Source of the DNA: Typhlomys cinereus
Taxonomy: Eukaryota; Chordata; Mammalia; Rodentia; Platacanthomyidae
Assembly: GCA_023101885.1 (NCBI GenBank)
Contig: JALPQD010000102.1
Span: forward strand, 2,850,971 to 2,914,970
DNA: 64,000 nt
Direction: 5' to 3'
Made by a program: the position numbers and the translations under genes. Position 1 is the first letter of the stretch. Every line of letters begins with the position of its first letter. This document shows positions 1 through 10,345 of this stretch, piece after piece. The notes beneath the pieces were generated by a model. The model ran no database searches and had not been told where the DNA came from. It saw only the letters and a list, made by a program, of their open reading frames with translations.

Positions 1-261
1 ATTGTTTTCACAAAATATGATCAGGACAAAAATATTTCTGAAATGTGGCTTAGCTAGATGCTTAGATCATAGATTTAGGTACACTAGAGCAAGAAGGGGT
101 TTAAAGCTCACATAAGTGAAAACGAAGACTTCCAGGCACTAAGCAGGAGTACAAGCTTAGTGTTGTCAGAGTAAGAATTCAGGGTTGCATCAAAAGCAAC
201 TGAAAATGCAAGTTGAACTAAATGTTTTTAAAAAGCCACATCATAAAAACATCTGTTTTGT

Positions 262-553
262 TGGCTAGAGAGATGGTTAAGACTGTCTCTCAAACAGAAG
301 GTACTGAGTTTGAATCCTGGATCTCACGTAAAAACACCAGGTGGAAACAGCAGCAGCCTGCACTTCCAGCCCTGATGGATGGGGCCTGGGAAATCCTAGA
401 ACGAAGCAAGAAGGAGGTAGAAGTAATACAAGATGATTCCCAAACTCACCCTTAGCCTTCCACAGGGACACATAGTGCCCTCCAATACACACACATACAC
501 ACACAAATACATACATACATACATACATACATACATACATACATACATACATA
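262..553 (+). mobile_element. tRNA-derived SINE (ID/B4-like head, microsatellite tail)
   Basis: The copy starts with the ID-like box-A region (ggctagagagatgg), continues with a B-box-like 'gagtttgaatcctgg', then the body 'gcctgggaaatcctaga', and ends in CA/CATA repeats. The same layout recurs more than ten times in the window. The tail includes about 12 units of (ATAC)n at 506-553. Confidence 0.8.
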
Positions 554-1611
554 AAACAGCTATTTTGTGAACAAAATGCATGCAACAAAAGCTAATGAAT
601 TCATAAATTTTATGTGTCCAAAGGTTTAATCTTATCAGCTATGCTATTTTTTCCTATCGAATGTTTTTAATTTATTGATTGAAATTCATTTAAAAGTTAC
701 TTATAGCTAACTTCCAGTACAAAAATTGTTAACAATTTTGACTTGGATGATTTATGTCATCAAGTCCATTTCCACCAACTTAAGCAGCAACTTTGGCACA
801 ATAAACAATTCTTGGTAATATAGAACAGCTTTCAGAATGACATGGATGTGTGTCTTGAGAACTTACTGTCAACCCTGAACTCCTACCTGTAAATAATTAT
901 GAAGACCACTCTTAAGTAGTATTTCAAGGCACCCCTATAATGTCAGAACTGATACACCTATTACATCAGCCATCTATCTAGAGTCCTTAAAGACATCCTA
1001 CCCTGGTTAGAAATGATGCCAAGTTTCTTTGTAATGTTCCAGAGAATTTATTATCCATCTTTCCCCCCAGGAGGTAATCCTGTGGCACTGGGCACAATGA
1101 ACAGCATAGTTAAGTTTGTAATTTATGGACATTTGACTCAAGATAGCTTAGCTAGGCTGTAGATTTGTTGAATGCTTTCATGAACAACAAATGAAATTTA
1201 GGGGCCAAAAATGAAGCTTATGAGACAAATAGATGAAAACATTGGAATCTTAGTAGAGATCAGGAGACTACACTCTTTATTCTGCTAGATCTGTAGTTTA
1301 TCTATGATCATCCTTTTCTATCTTCAGCTATCTTCAAAAACATTTCTACATACTAGCATACAAACAAACGTTATAGACCCTATCAGTAGCCTAGCTTCTG
1401 AATAAGTTCTTGTTCCAGGTTCTGTCAGATGCCTGCCTTTGTTTCTCACCAAACTGCCCATGCCTGGTGGAAGAGACACTTCCTAAAAGAACATGATGAA
1501 TAGACACCCAAATAGATACGCACTTCAATTAGTCTGAATTTTCTCATTGGCAGATGAAGAGGATAGATAAATAATAATGGAAATTGATCTAAATTGTCTT
1601 TATTATGTTTT

Positions 1612-1770
1612 AGATACTTGACTTAGTCATTTGCTTGTATTATCTCATTTCACTTTATAATGATTATATGAGGCAGGAATTTTATATTTTTGTAAGATAA
1701 ATGAGGCATTGAAAGGTTAAGGAACTTTCTCAGGATGATCTGTAAAATCAGACTGAATTGGGGTTTAATT
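1612..1770 (+). mobile_element. MIR fragment
   Basis: A degenerate match to the MIR core: 'gataaatgaggcattgaaaggttaaggaactttctc' (in two pieces around 1698-1733) parallels the conserved 'aaactgaggcacagagaggttaagtaact' region. An ancient mammalian SINE. Confidence 0.6.
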
Positions 1771-2255
1771 TAACATCACAGTGTAATATAAATAGCCTGA
1801 AAGCATTAAGAGATCATGCAAGTATATTTTATTTCTTAAACTCACAAAATTTTATAGAAATCTACAATTTAAGGTACAACTCAAAGATCAGGCTAGGTGT
1901 AGATATTATCATTCTACAAGGAAAGGATGTGGTCTTCATGGCTACAAAAATGAGGTTGTTGAATTAATGGCTCAGACACTTAGGATTTGAAAAATAAAAT
2001 CTCTTGGCACAAAGTGAAGAATTTGTGGTGTAAAAAGGAAAGATATGGAATGATTCAAATTAAGTTACTTTAGTTGGGAAGACATAAAATATATGTGTAC
2101 TTTGTCATTGTTCTATGATGCCAGTCACATTATGGTTATAGATGGCTATGTTATGCTACATGCATGATACCATTTGAAAATATTTAGCTCCATGTCTCAG
2201 CTATTTCTTCTCTTCAACATGTTGCACAATTGAAAATATTTCAGAAATGCAACCT

Positions 2256-2308
2256 TTCCAAGTAAATAAAAAAAGAGTTGGAAAATGTTCAATTGAGCAA
2301 ATTTTATT
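2256..2308 (-). terminator. BMP3: Candidate BMP3 poly(A) signal and downstream U-rich element
   Basis: Read on the minus strand, AATAAA (2308-2303) is followed by a probable cleavage zone around 2285 and then CTCTTTTTTTATTT at about 2277-2264, the usual arrangement of a polyadenylation site. No transcript evidence is available. Confidence 0.4.
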
Positions 2309-3285
2309 TTTGCAATATATACTGAATGGTTCTTCATTACTGGAGAAAAGTGATACAAGTTAAGCAAACCTTAATACATCAGTAGTGAAGTGTCCTTCAC
2401 AGTTTCATGGCGACACACCACTTATGTAGACTTGACTAATGGGTCAAATATCTTTTCTCATGTAGGAACTATAGCAAAAAAAAAAAAGAGTTTTCTCACC
2501 TTGTAAGAAAGAAAATTGTTACCAATATAGAAGGCAGCAGTCATTAAATAAATTAAAAAGCATTTTAAAAATTTTTCCATATACATATACAATATATATA
2601 TTTAATTGCCATTGACTGTACAAGTATTAAAATTTCAACTAAAAAATTTACAGAAACTAGTGTGACAAAGTTAAAGGAAGACTTAGTTTCTAGAAAAAGG
2701 GGTTCACCTTAAGTATAAACCCTATTAGAATACAGTCTTCAGAGAAAGAAAATCTATCTAGATAAGTCAGACTTATCCAAGATTTTTACTTAACTGCTCA
2801 TCTCTTCTTGCACATAATATAGACAGAGCTAATCTCCAAACCAACTGTGATCCAACATGTAAAAACATTAGTTACTTGGCAACACAGAGAAAAGTAGAAG
2901 CCACAAAAATAACTGAATCATGTAATTATATACAAATTACCTAAGTTATACTATTTGATAGCATACCTCACAAGTGTCTATGAAAATATTAAATGGGTAT
3001 TCAAATGTTATATAGACATATAAAAGTAGAAATATTATCTTAATGAATAAATGACCATTAGTTAATACATAGTTAGGTGAATTTTATATAATCTGAAATA
3101 CTATAATCCTGAGATCCCAGGAATTCAGTCTTCCAGTTTAAATTCTATAACACCAAATCCCAGGAATTATTTATTATTTACACAGGTTTTACAAAGTATT
3201 CTTTTAAAATACTGTATAGATATTGGTAGTGCTGAAGCTCAGATTTCAGAATACAGTTATTGCAGAATGAATTGTTTTCTTAAAT

Positions 3286-3288
<3 letters not shown>

Positions 3289-3333
<45 letters not shown>
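3289..3333. repeat. (TG)n microsatellite
   Basis: About 22 perfect TG units, inside the probable BMP3 3' UTR, where the transcript would read (CA)n. It is not attached to a recognisable SINE. Confidence 0.95.
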
Positions 3334-3335
<2 letters not shown>

Positions 3336-4657
3336 ATCTGGGAGACTGGTTAGGACAGTGGTTGGGTATGGAGGAAGCAAAGAAAGACAGAGAGAGATTT
3401 CAAGAAATGGCAGTTAAAATGTGAAGTCTTACTATCAATATAAATGTAGTATCTGGAGATTTCTCACAACATTATGAAGAAATTATGTGGCAACTCAAAT
3501 CTCATACATTGCAAATAAAGAAATAGCAAATTTTCTTTTGCAAGTAAGTTATCAGTTAATGGCCCATTTATTTCACTCCATACTACTGAAAAGCAGTATT
3601 TCTTTTTTTATTTCTATCACAATGTGCCCTCAGTCAATGGAGGTTTAAATGATGGCTAGAAAGTCACAGAGATTACTACAGTGATGTCTGTCTCCTTTGC
3701 TAAAAAGTTAGCAAAGTTATTTTGTTGTGTGCTTATTTTATTGTATCAGTTAATAGCAAAATTAAAACCTTAATCAGTATTTGGAAATGGTTATCATTTT
3801 GATGACTTGGAGACATTATAGGATTCAAGAAAAGTAACAGAAGTTTATATAGGAAAAACTGAGAAGTGATACTAATAATTGCAGAAAATTTTGATTAGTA
3901 TATCTCTAGGAAAATTTCGCCAAATTTCCTCAGTAAAAATCATTTTCTTTTGATTTAAGACATATGACTAGGATATGGTGGCCTATCTGGCCGGTTTCTG
4001 TCTTGTAATTTTGCTTTTGTCAAATATTTAGTAAAAGGCAATTTCATCCTCCCATCTTTGTTTAACTCTTTACAACTCTATACTACCAGAATGAAAAACA
4101 AACTAGAGAAAATTATGTAACTTAGGCACCAGCACTTAATTTATTTTCTCAGACCTGGTGTGTCATCTTCAGAGTTAACACATGTCCACATCAAGTTACT
4201 GTACTTCTAAAGTGACAAGCTCCTTTACCTGAGAGCCTAACTTTAATATCAGTAAAATACCACAGATGCCAACTCAATTATAAACAATGAAGTACAAGCT
4301 AACACCCTAAGAGGATAATGTGAAGGAAATCACTTATATAAGAAACCAAAACTCACTCAATGTATACAGCTCAAGTGATCAGCCATTTGATTTCATCAGG
4401 ACATACACAATATCTTTCAGAAAATAACTATTTAATAAATATTTAATTGATGGCTAAATAATCATTGATATTTACAGAGACATTAAAACTTGGTGTCATT
4501 TGATACTACATAGTCTCTGAAATATCTTAGTTATTCTAACCATTCAATAAGACCAAATTACAATGAGGAGTAATAAAAGATAAGTGAACAGCCAGCCATG
4601 TCTTGAAATCATTTTAATAAATACTGTGGATGAAATGTTGCTGAAGCTATTTTTATT

Positions 4658-4683
4658 TTGCATGCGTGCATGCGTGTGTGTGT

Positions 4684-4742
<59 letters not shown>

Positions 4743-4965
4743 GAGGGCACTTGAGTGTGTGTGTCTGTGAGGACCACGGTGACTTTGGGAATCATTTGGG
4801 ATTATTCCACCTCTTCATTGCTTTGTTCTTCCAGGCTCTGCTTTTCAGAGTTGGAAGTGCGGCAGGCCAATGCCATTTGTGCTAGACATTTTTGTGTGAG
4901 ATCTGAACTCAGGTCCGTCGCTTGTGAGGCAAAGATTTTAATTCTTGAGTCATCTCTCCAGTCCC
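4658..4965 (-). mobile_element. tRNA-derived SINE, antisense, with (TG)n tail
   Basis: Reads in reverse as the same SINE family: the tail repeat (TG)n at 4672-4740 comes first, then the body 'gactttgggaatcatttggg', and last the head complement 'gagtcatctctccagtcc'. It lies within the probable BMP3 3' UTR in the same orientation as the gene. Two apparent frames here, both cysteine/valine-rich, are translations of the repeat. Confidence 0.85.
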
Positions 4966-6145
4966 TTGATGATTTTCAAGGGCAAAAATTCAGAGGAGGA
5001 ACTTATGGTAAATAGAAATGGGGGGGGGCACTAGTGGCTATACTTGATACCCTTCCCTGTCTTTTTTGTTTGTTTGCTTATTTGTTTTTGTTTTAAGGAG
5101 CAAACTTTGACAAGTGTAGATTTTATGATAGAGGCCAATGTCATGATCTATGTGGAGGAACATCTGGACTTGAGCATAGCTAAAGAATTTTATTCGGTAT
5201 ATAATTGTGATTAAATTCAATTGGTCTCTTGCAGAGATCATCAACATTCTGCCTTTTATTAAGCTTCGATGTCTGTTGCCAAGAAGAAAAGGCACAATAT
5301 TAAGAAAACTAAAGCTGTAATAGCTTCAGGAAGTACTTTGGAATTCAGTTCAGAAGAACAAATGAAAATACATATGCCAAAGAAGTACAGAAGCAGAACG
5401 CCATGTGGGGTTCAAACACCATGTTGTTGCTTCCCTTTCCTGGGAGCCAACAGAACAAAAGCAGCTGTATGTGTAGCCGCTATCTGCACATGCTCCTGGG
5501 TCGTTCTGTCCTTTCAAATAAATGTTACCTAAGTGAATGGTGCTTTGCCTGAACACAAATTTAAAAAAAAAAAGAACCCTATGTAGATCAAGTTATAGAG
5601 TCATATTAAGAAAACTTTCTTTCAAAGAGCATACTACATCTGAACACACACACGGGCAGCACCCAAGTTGCACAATGATTGTGGAGAGAATTTTTTGAGA
5701 TAAATGTCAGAAATGGTTGGCTGACATAGCGGTTTGCTGTTCAGGAATTGGGACAGATCTCATCATATCCGTGACCTCTCTTTCTACTGCCACTAGTGCT
5801 TTCATGAATGAAGACAAGTGATAAGTTATTGCTGTTTCCCCACTATTTTAAAATCCGTTTACAAAAATAAGTCAAAGTGTTCTATAACAGTTCTATAAAC
5901 AGTTTGAGTGATAATATTTCTTGTGTGATTAAAAAAAGAAATAGATGTCCATTTTTACTATGACCCACATTTAGTTACATTCAGAAAAGAAAATACAGTC
6001 CAGTTCTGCTTGGTGGAAATCTTCAATCTCTTTAGGCTGTAATACATCTTTTGGAACAAAATGCATTTGCAGTGCAAAAAAAAAAAAGGAAGTCATAAAA
6101 ACCAACTAATCTTTGAATTGACATTCAAATGAGTTCTATGCCAGG

Positions 6146-6337
6146 CTATCTGCAAGCACAAGACTCTACTGTCATGTTAGGATAAACTTTGAGCACTACA
6201 TTCTTATTTTCATCAAAGAATAAGATGCTGAGCGAGGACATTTTTTCTGGCACACAGCAAGGCTCAGGAATCCCAGGAACGACCCCTACAGCTCTCACGA
6301 TGCTCTGGATGGTAGCGTGATTTGACGGCCTCAAAGA
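6146..6337 (-). CDS. BMP3: BMP3 coding exon 3: C-terminal cystine-knot half of mature ligand
   Basis: This exon encodes residues 414-476 and the stop codon (6148-6146). It begins with [12 protein letters not shown] right after the acceptor tttctttccag, in phase 0, so the preceding in-frame residues are intron. It carries the paired cysteines C440-C441 ([16 protein letters not shown]) and the terminal ESCACR with C473 and C475. With C374, C403 and C407 from exon 2 this makes the seven cysteines of a TGF-beta ligand: six for the knot and one for the interchain disulfide. A sequon lies at N467 (NMT). K/R416 is the only difference from human that I noticed in this exon, fitting strong constraint on the mature domain. 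Confidence 0.98.
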   Translation of the reverse strand, partial: SLRPSNHATIQSIVRAVGVVPGIPEPCCVPEKMSSLSILFFDENKNVVLKVYPNMTVESCACR

Positions 6338-6479
6338 CTGGAAAGAAAATAAAAGCACACATGTTAGAAGGATGTTTTCTGCTCTTTAGTCCTCATCGCA
6401 TAAAGGCTTAGATAATGAATTCATTATCTATACAGCCCTACATCACTGCATATTTAACATCCTTCATCTCTCAACACTC

Positions 6480-6660
6480 ATCATCTATAAAGTGACAGCT
6501 ATGTTCCAGCAATTACACATGCAGTACTTCTACTCCTTACAACGAAACCACCCTTGCTTACATTTTGTAAACTCAAAGGCTTAAATTACATGTCTAAATT
6601 CAAACAGCTAGTGAACAATAGAGTGAAGGTCTGAACTCAGTTCTGTCAGCAGGACTCATT
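6480..6660 (+). mobile_element. MIR fragment
   Basis: Contains the MIR-like run of 'ttgtaaactcaaaggcttaa' followed by 'caaacagctagtgaacaa' and 'gtctgaactcag', the usual order of the MIR core. It lies in intron 2 close to exon 3. Confidence 0.6.
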
Positions 6661-7351
6661 CGATTAGAAATGTCTTAGTCCATATCCTCATATGAACCTC
6701 AATGATATAGATAACAGTTTTGCAACAATAAAAATGACTTTATATTACGTTCTAAAAACCTGTAATAAATACACTCATGGAGATAAGTATTGACAGCTAT
6801 ATGGTGATATTTATGCACTACAAAAATAACATTAGGCAGGACAGAGGGATATTGTTTATTGATAGTACCTTCACAGTATCTGAGAGCATGAATCATCATG
6901 ATTCAATATTCCACCAATAACAATTCTATTGAGTACAAATAAAGTTGGAAAAGATCACACAATCGGCCACTGGGCGTCACTGTTGTTCCATGGGTTTAGA
7001 CATAAATTCAGTAGAGATGTTTTCTCAGAGTAAATTATGTCCTCTGGGAATACACTGAGATAGCTAGAGTTACTGCCTAGGTGTCAGAAGTGTGACTAAG
7101 ATAATTCAAGTTAAATCTCCTCCCTGAGACAATTCCAGTGGGACGTGGTAGTTTTATTTAGAAAGACCCATACAACTTTGCTCTGCCTAGAAATGTTGAA
7201 AGGAAAGTTAAAAATCACAGGCCAGGATATTTTCGGAAGGGTCACAATTCCAGAAGAGGTAGCATACTTTCCAACATCAGTTCTCCTAGGTGTCTTTTAG
7301 AGGTGTGTGAAACTAATTTTGTCTGACAAATATTTAGAAACAGGAATTTAA

Positions 7352-7416
7352 GTCTAGAGTTTGTGGCTCAGTGGCACAACACTTGCTTAGCATGTGTGAG
7401 GACCTGTGTTTGGCAG

Positions 7417-7467
<51 letters not shown>

Positions 7468-7575
7468 GCAGGACATGTTGGTGCACATCTATAATTCCAG
7501 CACTTGAGAAGTGGCCACAGGAGAATTGAATGTTCCAGGGACTACATGAAGCTGCTTCAAAGAAAAAAAAAAAAA
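7352..7575 (+). mobile_element. ID-type SINE, (AC)n and B1-like SINE composite
   Basis: An ID-like head ('tttgtggctcagtggcacaa', 'gcatgtgtgaggacctg') runs into (AC)n at 7420-7465, then a degenerate B1-like unit (gcaggacatgttggtgcaca, attccagcacttgag) with an oligo(A) end at 7562-7576. Whether this is one dimeric element or two insertions is unclear. Confidence 0.6.
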
Positions 7576-7983
7576 ACTTGGCAGAGATCAAATATACAAT
7601 TTCAAACAAAACTCTGGTTTTATCATTTCTGGATCTTAAACCATTTTTTATGGATTAGGTGCATCTATGCCCCCCATTATTTGGGATTTTAATTTCAAAC
7701 TGCTGTGAGTACTGGCATGGAAAAAAATGGGGATAAGTTAAAAAGAGACAGACAGCAGCAAAAAAGAAATGAGACAAAGAAAGAGAGATGCTTTCTGGAA
7801 AGGAGGAAACTTTAGACTTCAAGGTTTTTTTGTGTGAAAATAGTCTTAATGATAAGAAACTGTTTTTCTTCTTGTTTCCTAGACACTTTAAGTACTTGTC
7901 AATGTGACTAGTTAACTTTCAGTTAATTAATTTTGTTTGCAATACAAGGCATTCTCCCCTTAAATTAAAAAAAAAAATCCAGA

Positions 7984-8266
7984 CTTGGGACAGAGAGATG
8001 GCTCAGGGGTTAAGTCTCTGTCTCACAAAAAGAAGGTCCTGAGTTTGGAATCCAGATTCCATGTGAAAGTGCTAAGTGGAAATGGCAATGGCCTGTATTT
8101 CTGGCCCTGGAAGGCAGAGCCTGGGAAACTCCAGAGCAATGCAAACAGGAGGTAAAAGGAATCCAGAGGATTCCAGAAATCACTCTTGGGTCTCCACAGG
8201 TTCAGAGTGTCCTCTGACACACACGCACGTGTATACACACACACACACACACACACACACATGTGT

Positions 8267-8298
<32 letters not shown>

Positions 8299-8320
8299 AC
8301 ACACACACACACATTCATGT
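7984..8320 (+). mobile_element. tRNA-derived SINE with long (AC)n tail
   Basis: Head 'cagagagatggctcaggggt', body 'gcctgggaaactccagagca', then 'cctctgacacacacgcacg' and an interrupted (AC)n tail from about 8217 to 8313. It faces a second copy 320 bases away in the opposite orientation. Confidence 0.85.
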
Positions 8321-8639
8321 ACACTCCAGGCTGTTTCTGCTTTGAATATGGTTTGCCTTTAAGTAGAGCAAAAAAAGGACATTTCATCCAAAAGAAATTA
8401 TTAGAGAAAAAGGCAAGTAATGGGGAAGGCAAGATCAAAGTAGGATAGGTACATGTATGAAAATGTTGCAATGAGACCTCTTATTCTGTATAATTAATAC
8501 ATACTAGCACATGACAAAAAATCTACATAGAACATATGCTATTGCATAAATTGTCATCAGCACCATGAAGTTCTTCCACTGCTTTCTGTTTCATTAATGT
8601 CAGTCATTTCCAAAAGGAACTTTTTAAAAACTATTTTAA

Positions 8640-8679
8640 ACTATTATTTGTTTGTTTGTTTGTTTGTTTGTTTTGTTTG

Positions 8680-8730
<51 letters not shown>

Positions 8731-8940
8731 GCACCATATGTCCCTGTAGAGGACCAAGAGTGACTTTGGGAACCATCCTGGATTGCTTCTACTTCCTTTT
8801 TCCATTTCCTAGATTCTGCCCACTGGATGTGAGTTACCACTATTTCCGCCTAGAGTTTTAAAGTGTGACCTGGGATCCAAACTTGGGGCCTTCTGTTTAC
8901 AAGATAGAGTCTTAACCCCTGAGTCACCTCTCCACACCCA
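8640..8940 (-). mobile_element. tRNA-derived SINE, antisense, with (GTTT)n(TG)n tail
   Basis: The reverse copy starts with (GTTT)n at 8645-8680 and (TG)n at 8682-8724, then 'agagggcaccatatgtccct', and ends at the head complement 'gagtcacctctccacaccc'. Same family as 7984-8320. Confidence 0.85.
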
Positions 8941-9660
8941 AAAGGAACTTTTACTGCCATCTTTTTTCCTATCATTTTAAAGCTATTACAAAGGCAATCT
9001 TTCAAATAGCTTATCATTAAAGCTCCAAAAGTTGTTTAAGCTGGATTTTCTGTCATTATTCTGTTACTGTCAATGGCTAATGTTTAATTTCATGCGAAGT
9101 TGATGGACTTGCTAAGGTGAGGCCTTGGCCAATGAACACTACTGGATGTTGTTCCTTGGGGATTAGAACAGTTTTGTTCCTTGGGGACTACACAATGAAG
9201 ACATGTAAAACAGATGAAACACAAGAAATAACATCTTTGTTTTACCCATTTGTGTGAAATAACTTCTAGCAACAAAAATAAAAGGTTTGGTGCAAAGGCC
9301 TTGTGTAGATATGGAAAATATTCATGGGTGTTTCTTAGGAAAATTCCTGTCTTTTTTTGTAAGCTCCAACTCAGAGATGATGGTTTCAGAAACTATGAGT
9401 ATATGAGTAATCTCCAGTGGGCTCATGGAATTTAGGCTCACACTCTTGATTCTGGGGTGATGTTTCTTATCAGGAACTTCTCAAACTTATTATGGAATTC
9501 TCAATTCAAGCTGTTGTTACCAGAAAAAAAAATTACGCCACACAAAAATGATCCATGCTGTAATTTGCTGGTGTGAAGCAAATTGTCAGTCCATTAATTC
9601 CTGTTTATGAGTTCACATCATGCTTCTCCTTGCTCTTTTCTGAGTTTAAAAGTACAAGGG

Positions 9661-9755
9661 CTAAGAAGATGGCTCAGTGGGTAAAACTGATGCAAACAAG
9701 AGAGAAAGGTGAAAACTGACATCCAACACATGTGCATAACACACAAATAATATTA
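9661..9755 (+). mobile_element. ID/B4-type SINE fragment
   Basis: Starts with 'gctaagaagatggctcagtg' and ends in an ACACA-rich segment. Short and diverged. Confidence 0.5.
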
Positions 9756-10249
9756 ATTACAACTTGGAAAGAGAAAATCTGGGCTCTTTCCCTCATCCTT
9801 ATTCCTCTTTTTAATGATGACAAAAGGTGCCATCACCATCAGTCCCGGTAAGGTTTGGTTAGGTAAGTCAAGATTTAGTGTTTACAGTGTTCATCTTCAT
9901 GAGCAGAGCTTAGAACTGGAAATTTGGAGAAATTCTTTAAAGATCATTTTGAATTCATTATATGTGAATTTCTGTGTATGGTTCGAAGTAATTGGTTCAA
10001 ACTATTTCAAGTATTTGCTGTCAAACTCTGTATCTTTGCTATTCCTAGCCTCTGCACAATTCCTTACAGAAATAACTTCATTCCTCTAATCCTCGTTGGT
10101 TTCTTGGATCTCTGTCAGGAACACTGGCTCAATCATTTTCATTTGAAATTTCTGTTTTCCATCTTGGCTAAACGTGGTGAGGGAGGCACAGGCACAGAAC
10201 TTGGCTCTGGCTATCTAGGTATTTTTCATCTTGTGGCGGAATTCCAAGT

Positions 10250-10251
<2 letters not shown>

Positions 10252-10336
<85 letters not shown>

Positions 10337-10345
10337 TGTGTGTGT
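10252..10345. repeat. Compound (TC)n(TG)n microsatellite
   Basis: A near-perfect TC run of about 68 bases passes directly into about 26 bases of TG. No flanking SINE head is visible. The serine/valine-rich frame over it is repeat translation. Confidence 0.95.

Larger units (their letters stand above)
1..2280. other. Presumed intergenic DNA downstream of BMP3
   Basis: AT-rich sequence with one SINE (262-553) and one MIR (1612-1770). No open frame over 80 codons outside simple repeats and no recognisable exon. In humans PRKG2 follows BMP3 at some distance; no exon of it is seen here. Confidence 0.6.
2281..6145 (-). other. BMP3: Probable BMP3 3' UTR
   Basis: The stop codon is followed on the minus strand by AT-rich DNA that is mostly free of repeats, except a (TG)n tract at 3289-3333 and one SINE at 4658-4965. 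The best poly(A) signal I found is AATAAA read from 2308 to 2303, followed within 25-50 bases by a U-rich element (2256-2278 on the minus strand). That would give a UTR of about 3.85 kb. Other AATAAA matches on this strand (near 3567, 3610 and 3737) could end shorter forms. The extent is inferred. Confidence 0.5.

Noticed and set aside
4544..4885. Histidine/threonine- and cysteine/valine-rich frames over (TG)n
   Set aside because: Pure microsatellite translation. The same applies to the frames at 8023-8471, 14660-14944, 29704-30091, 46849-47125 and 62829-63089.
10252..10345. CRISPR-like or tandem-gene repeat signal
   Set aside because: These are simple dinucleotide runs in a mammalian genome; no spaced direct repeats exist in the window.
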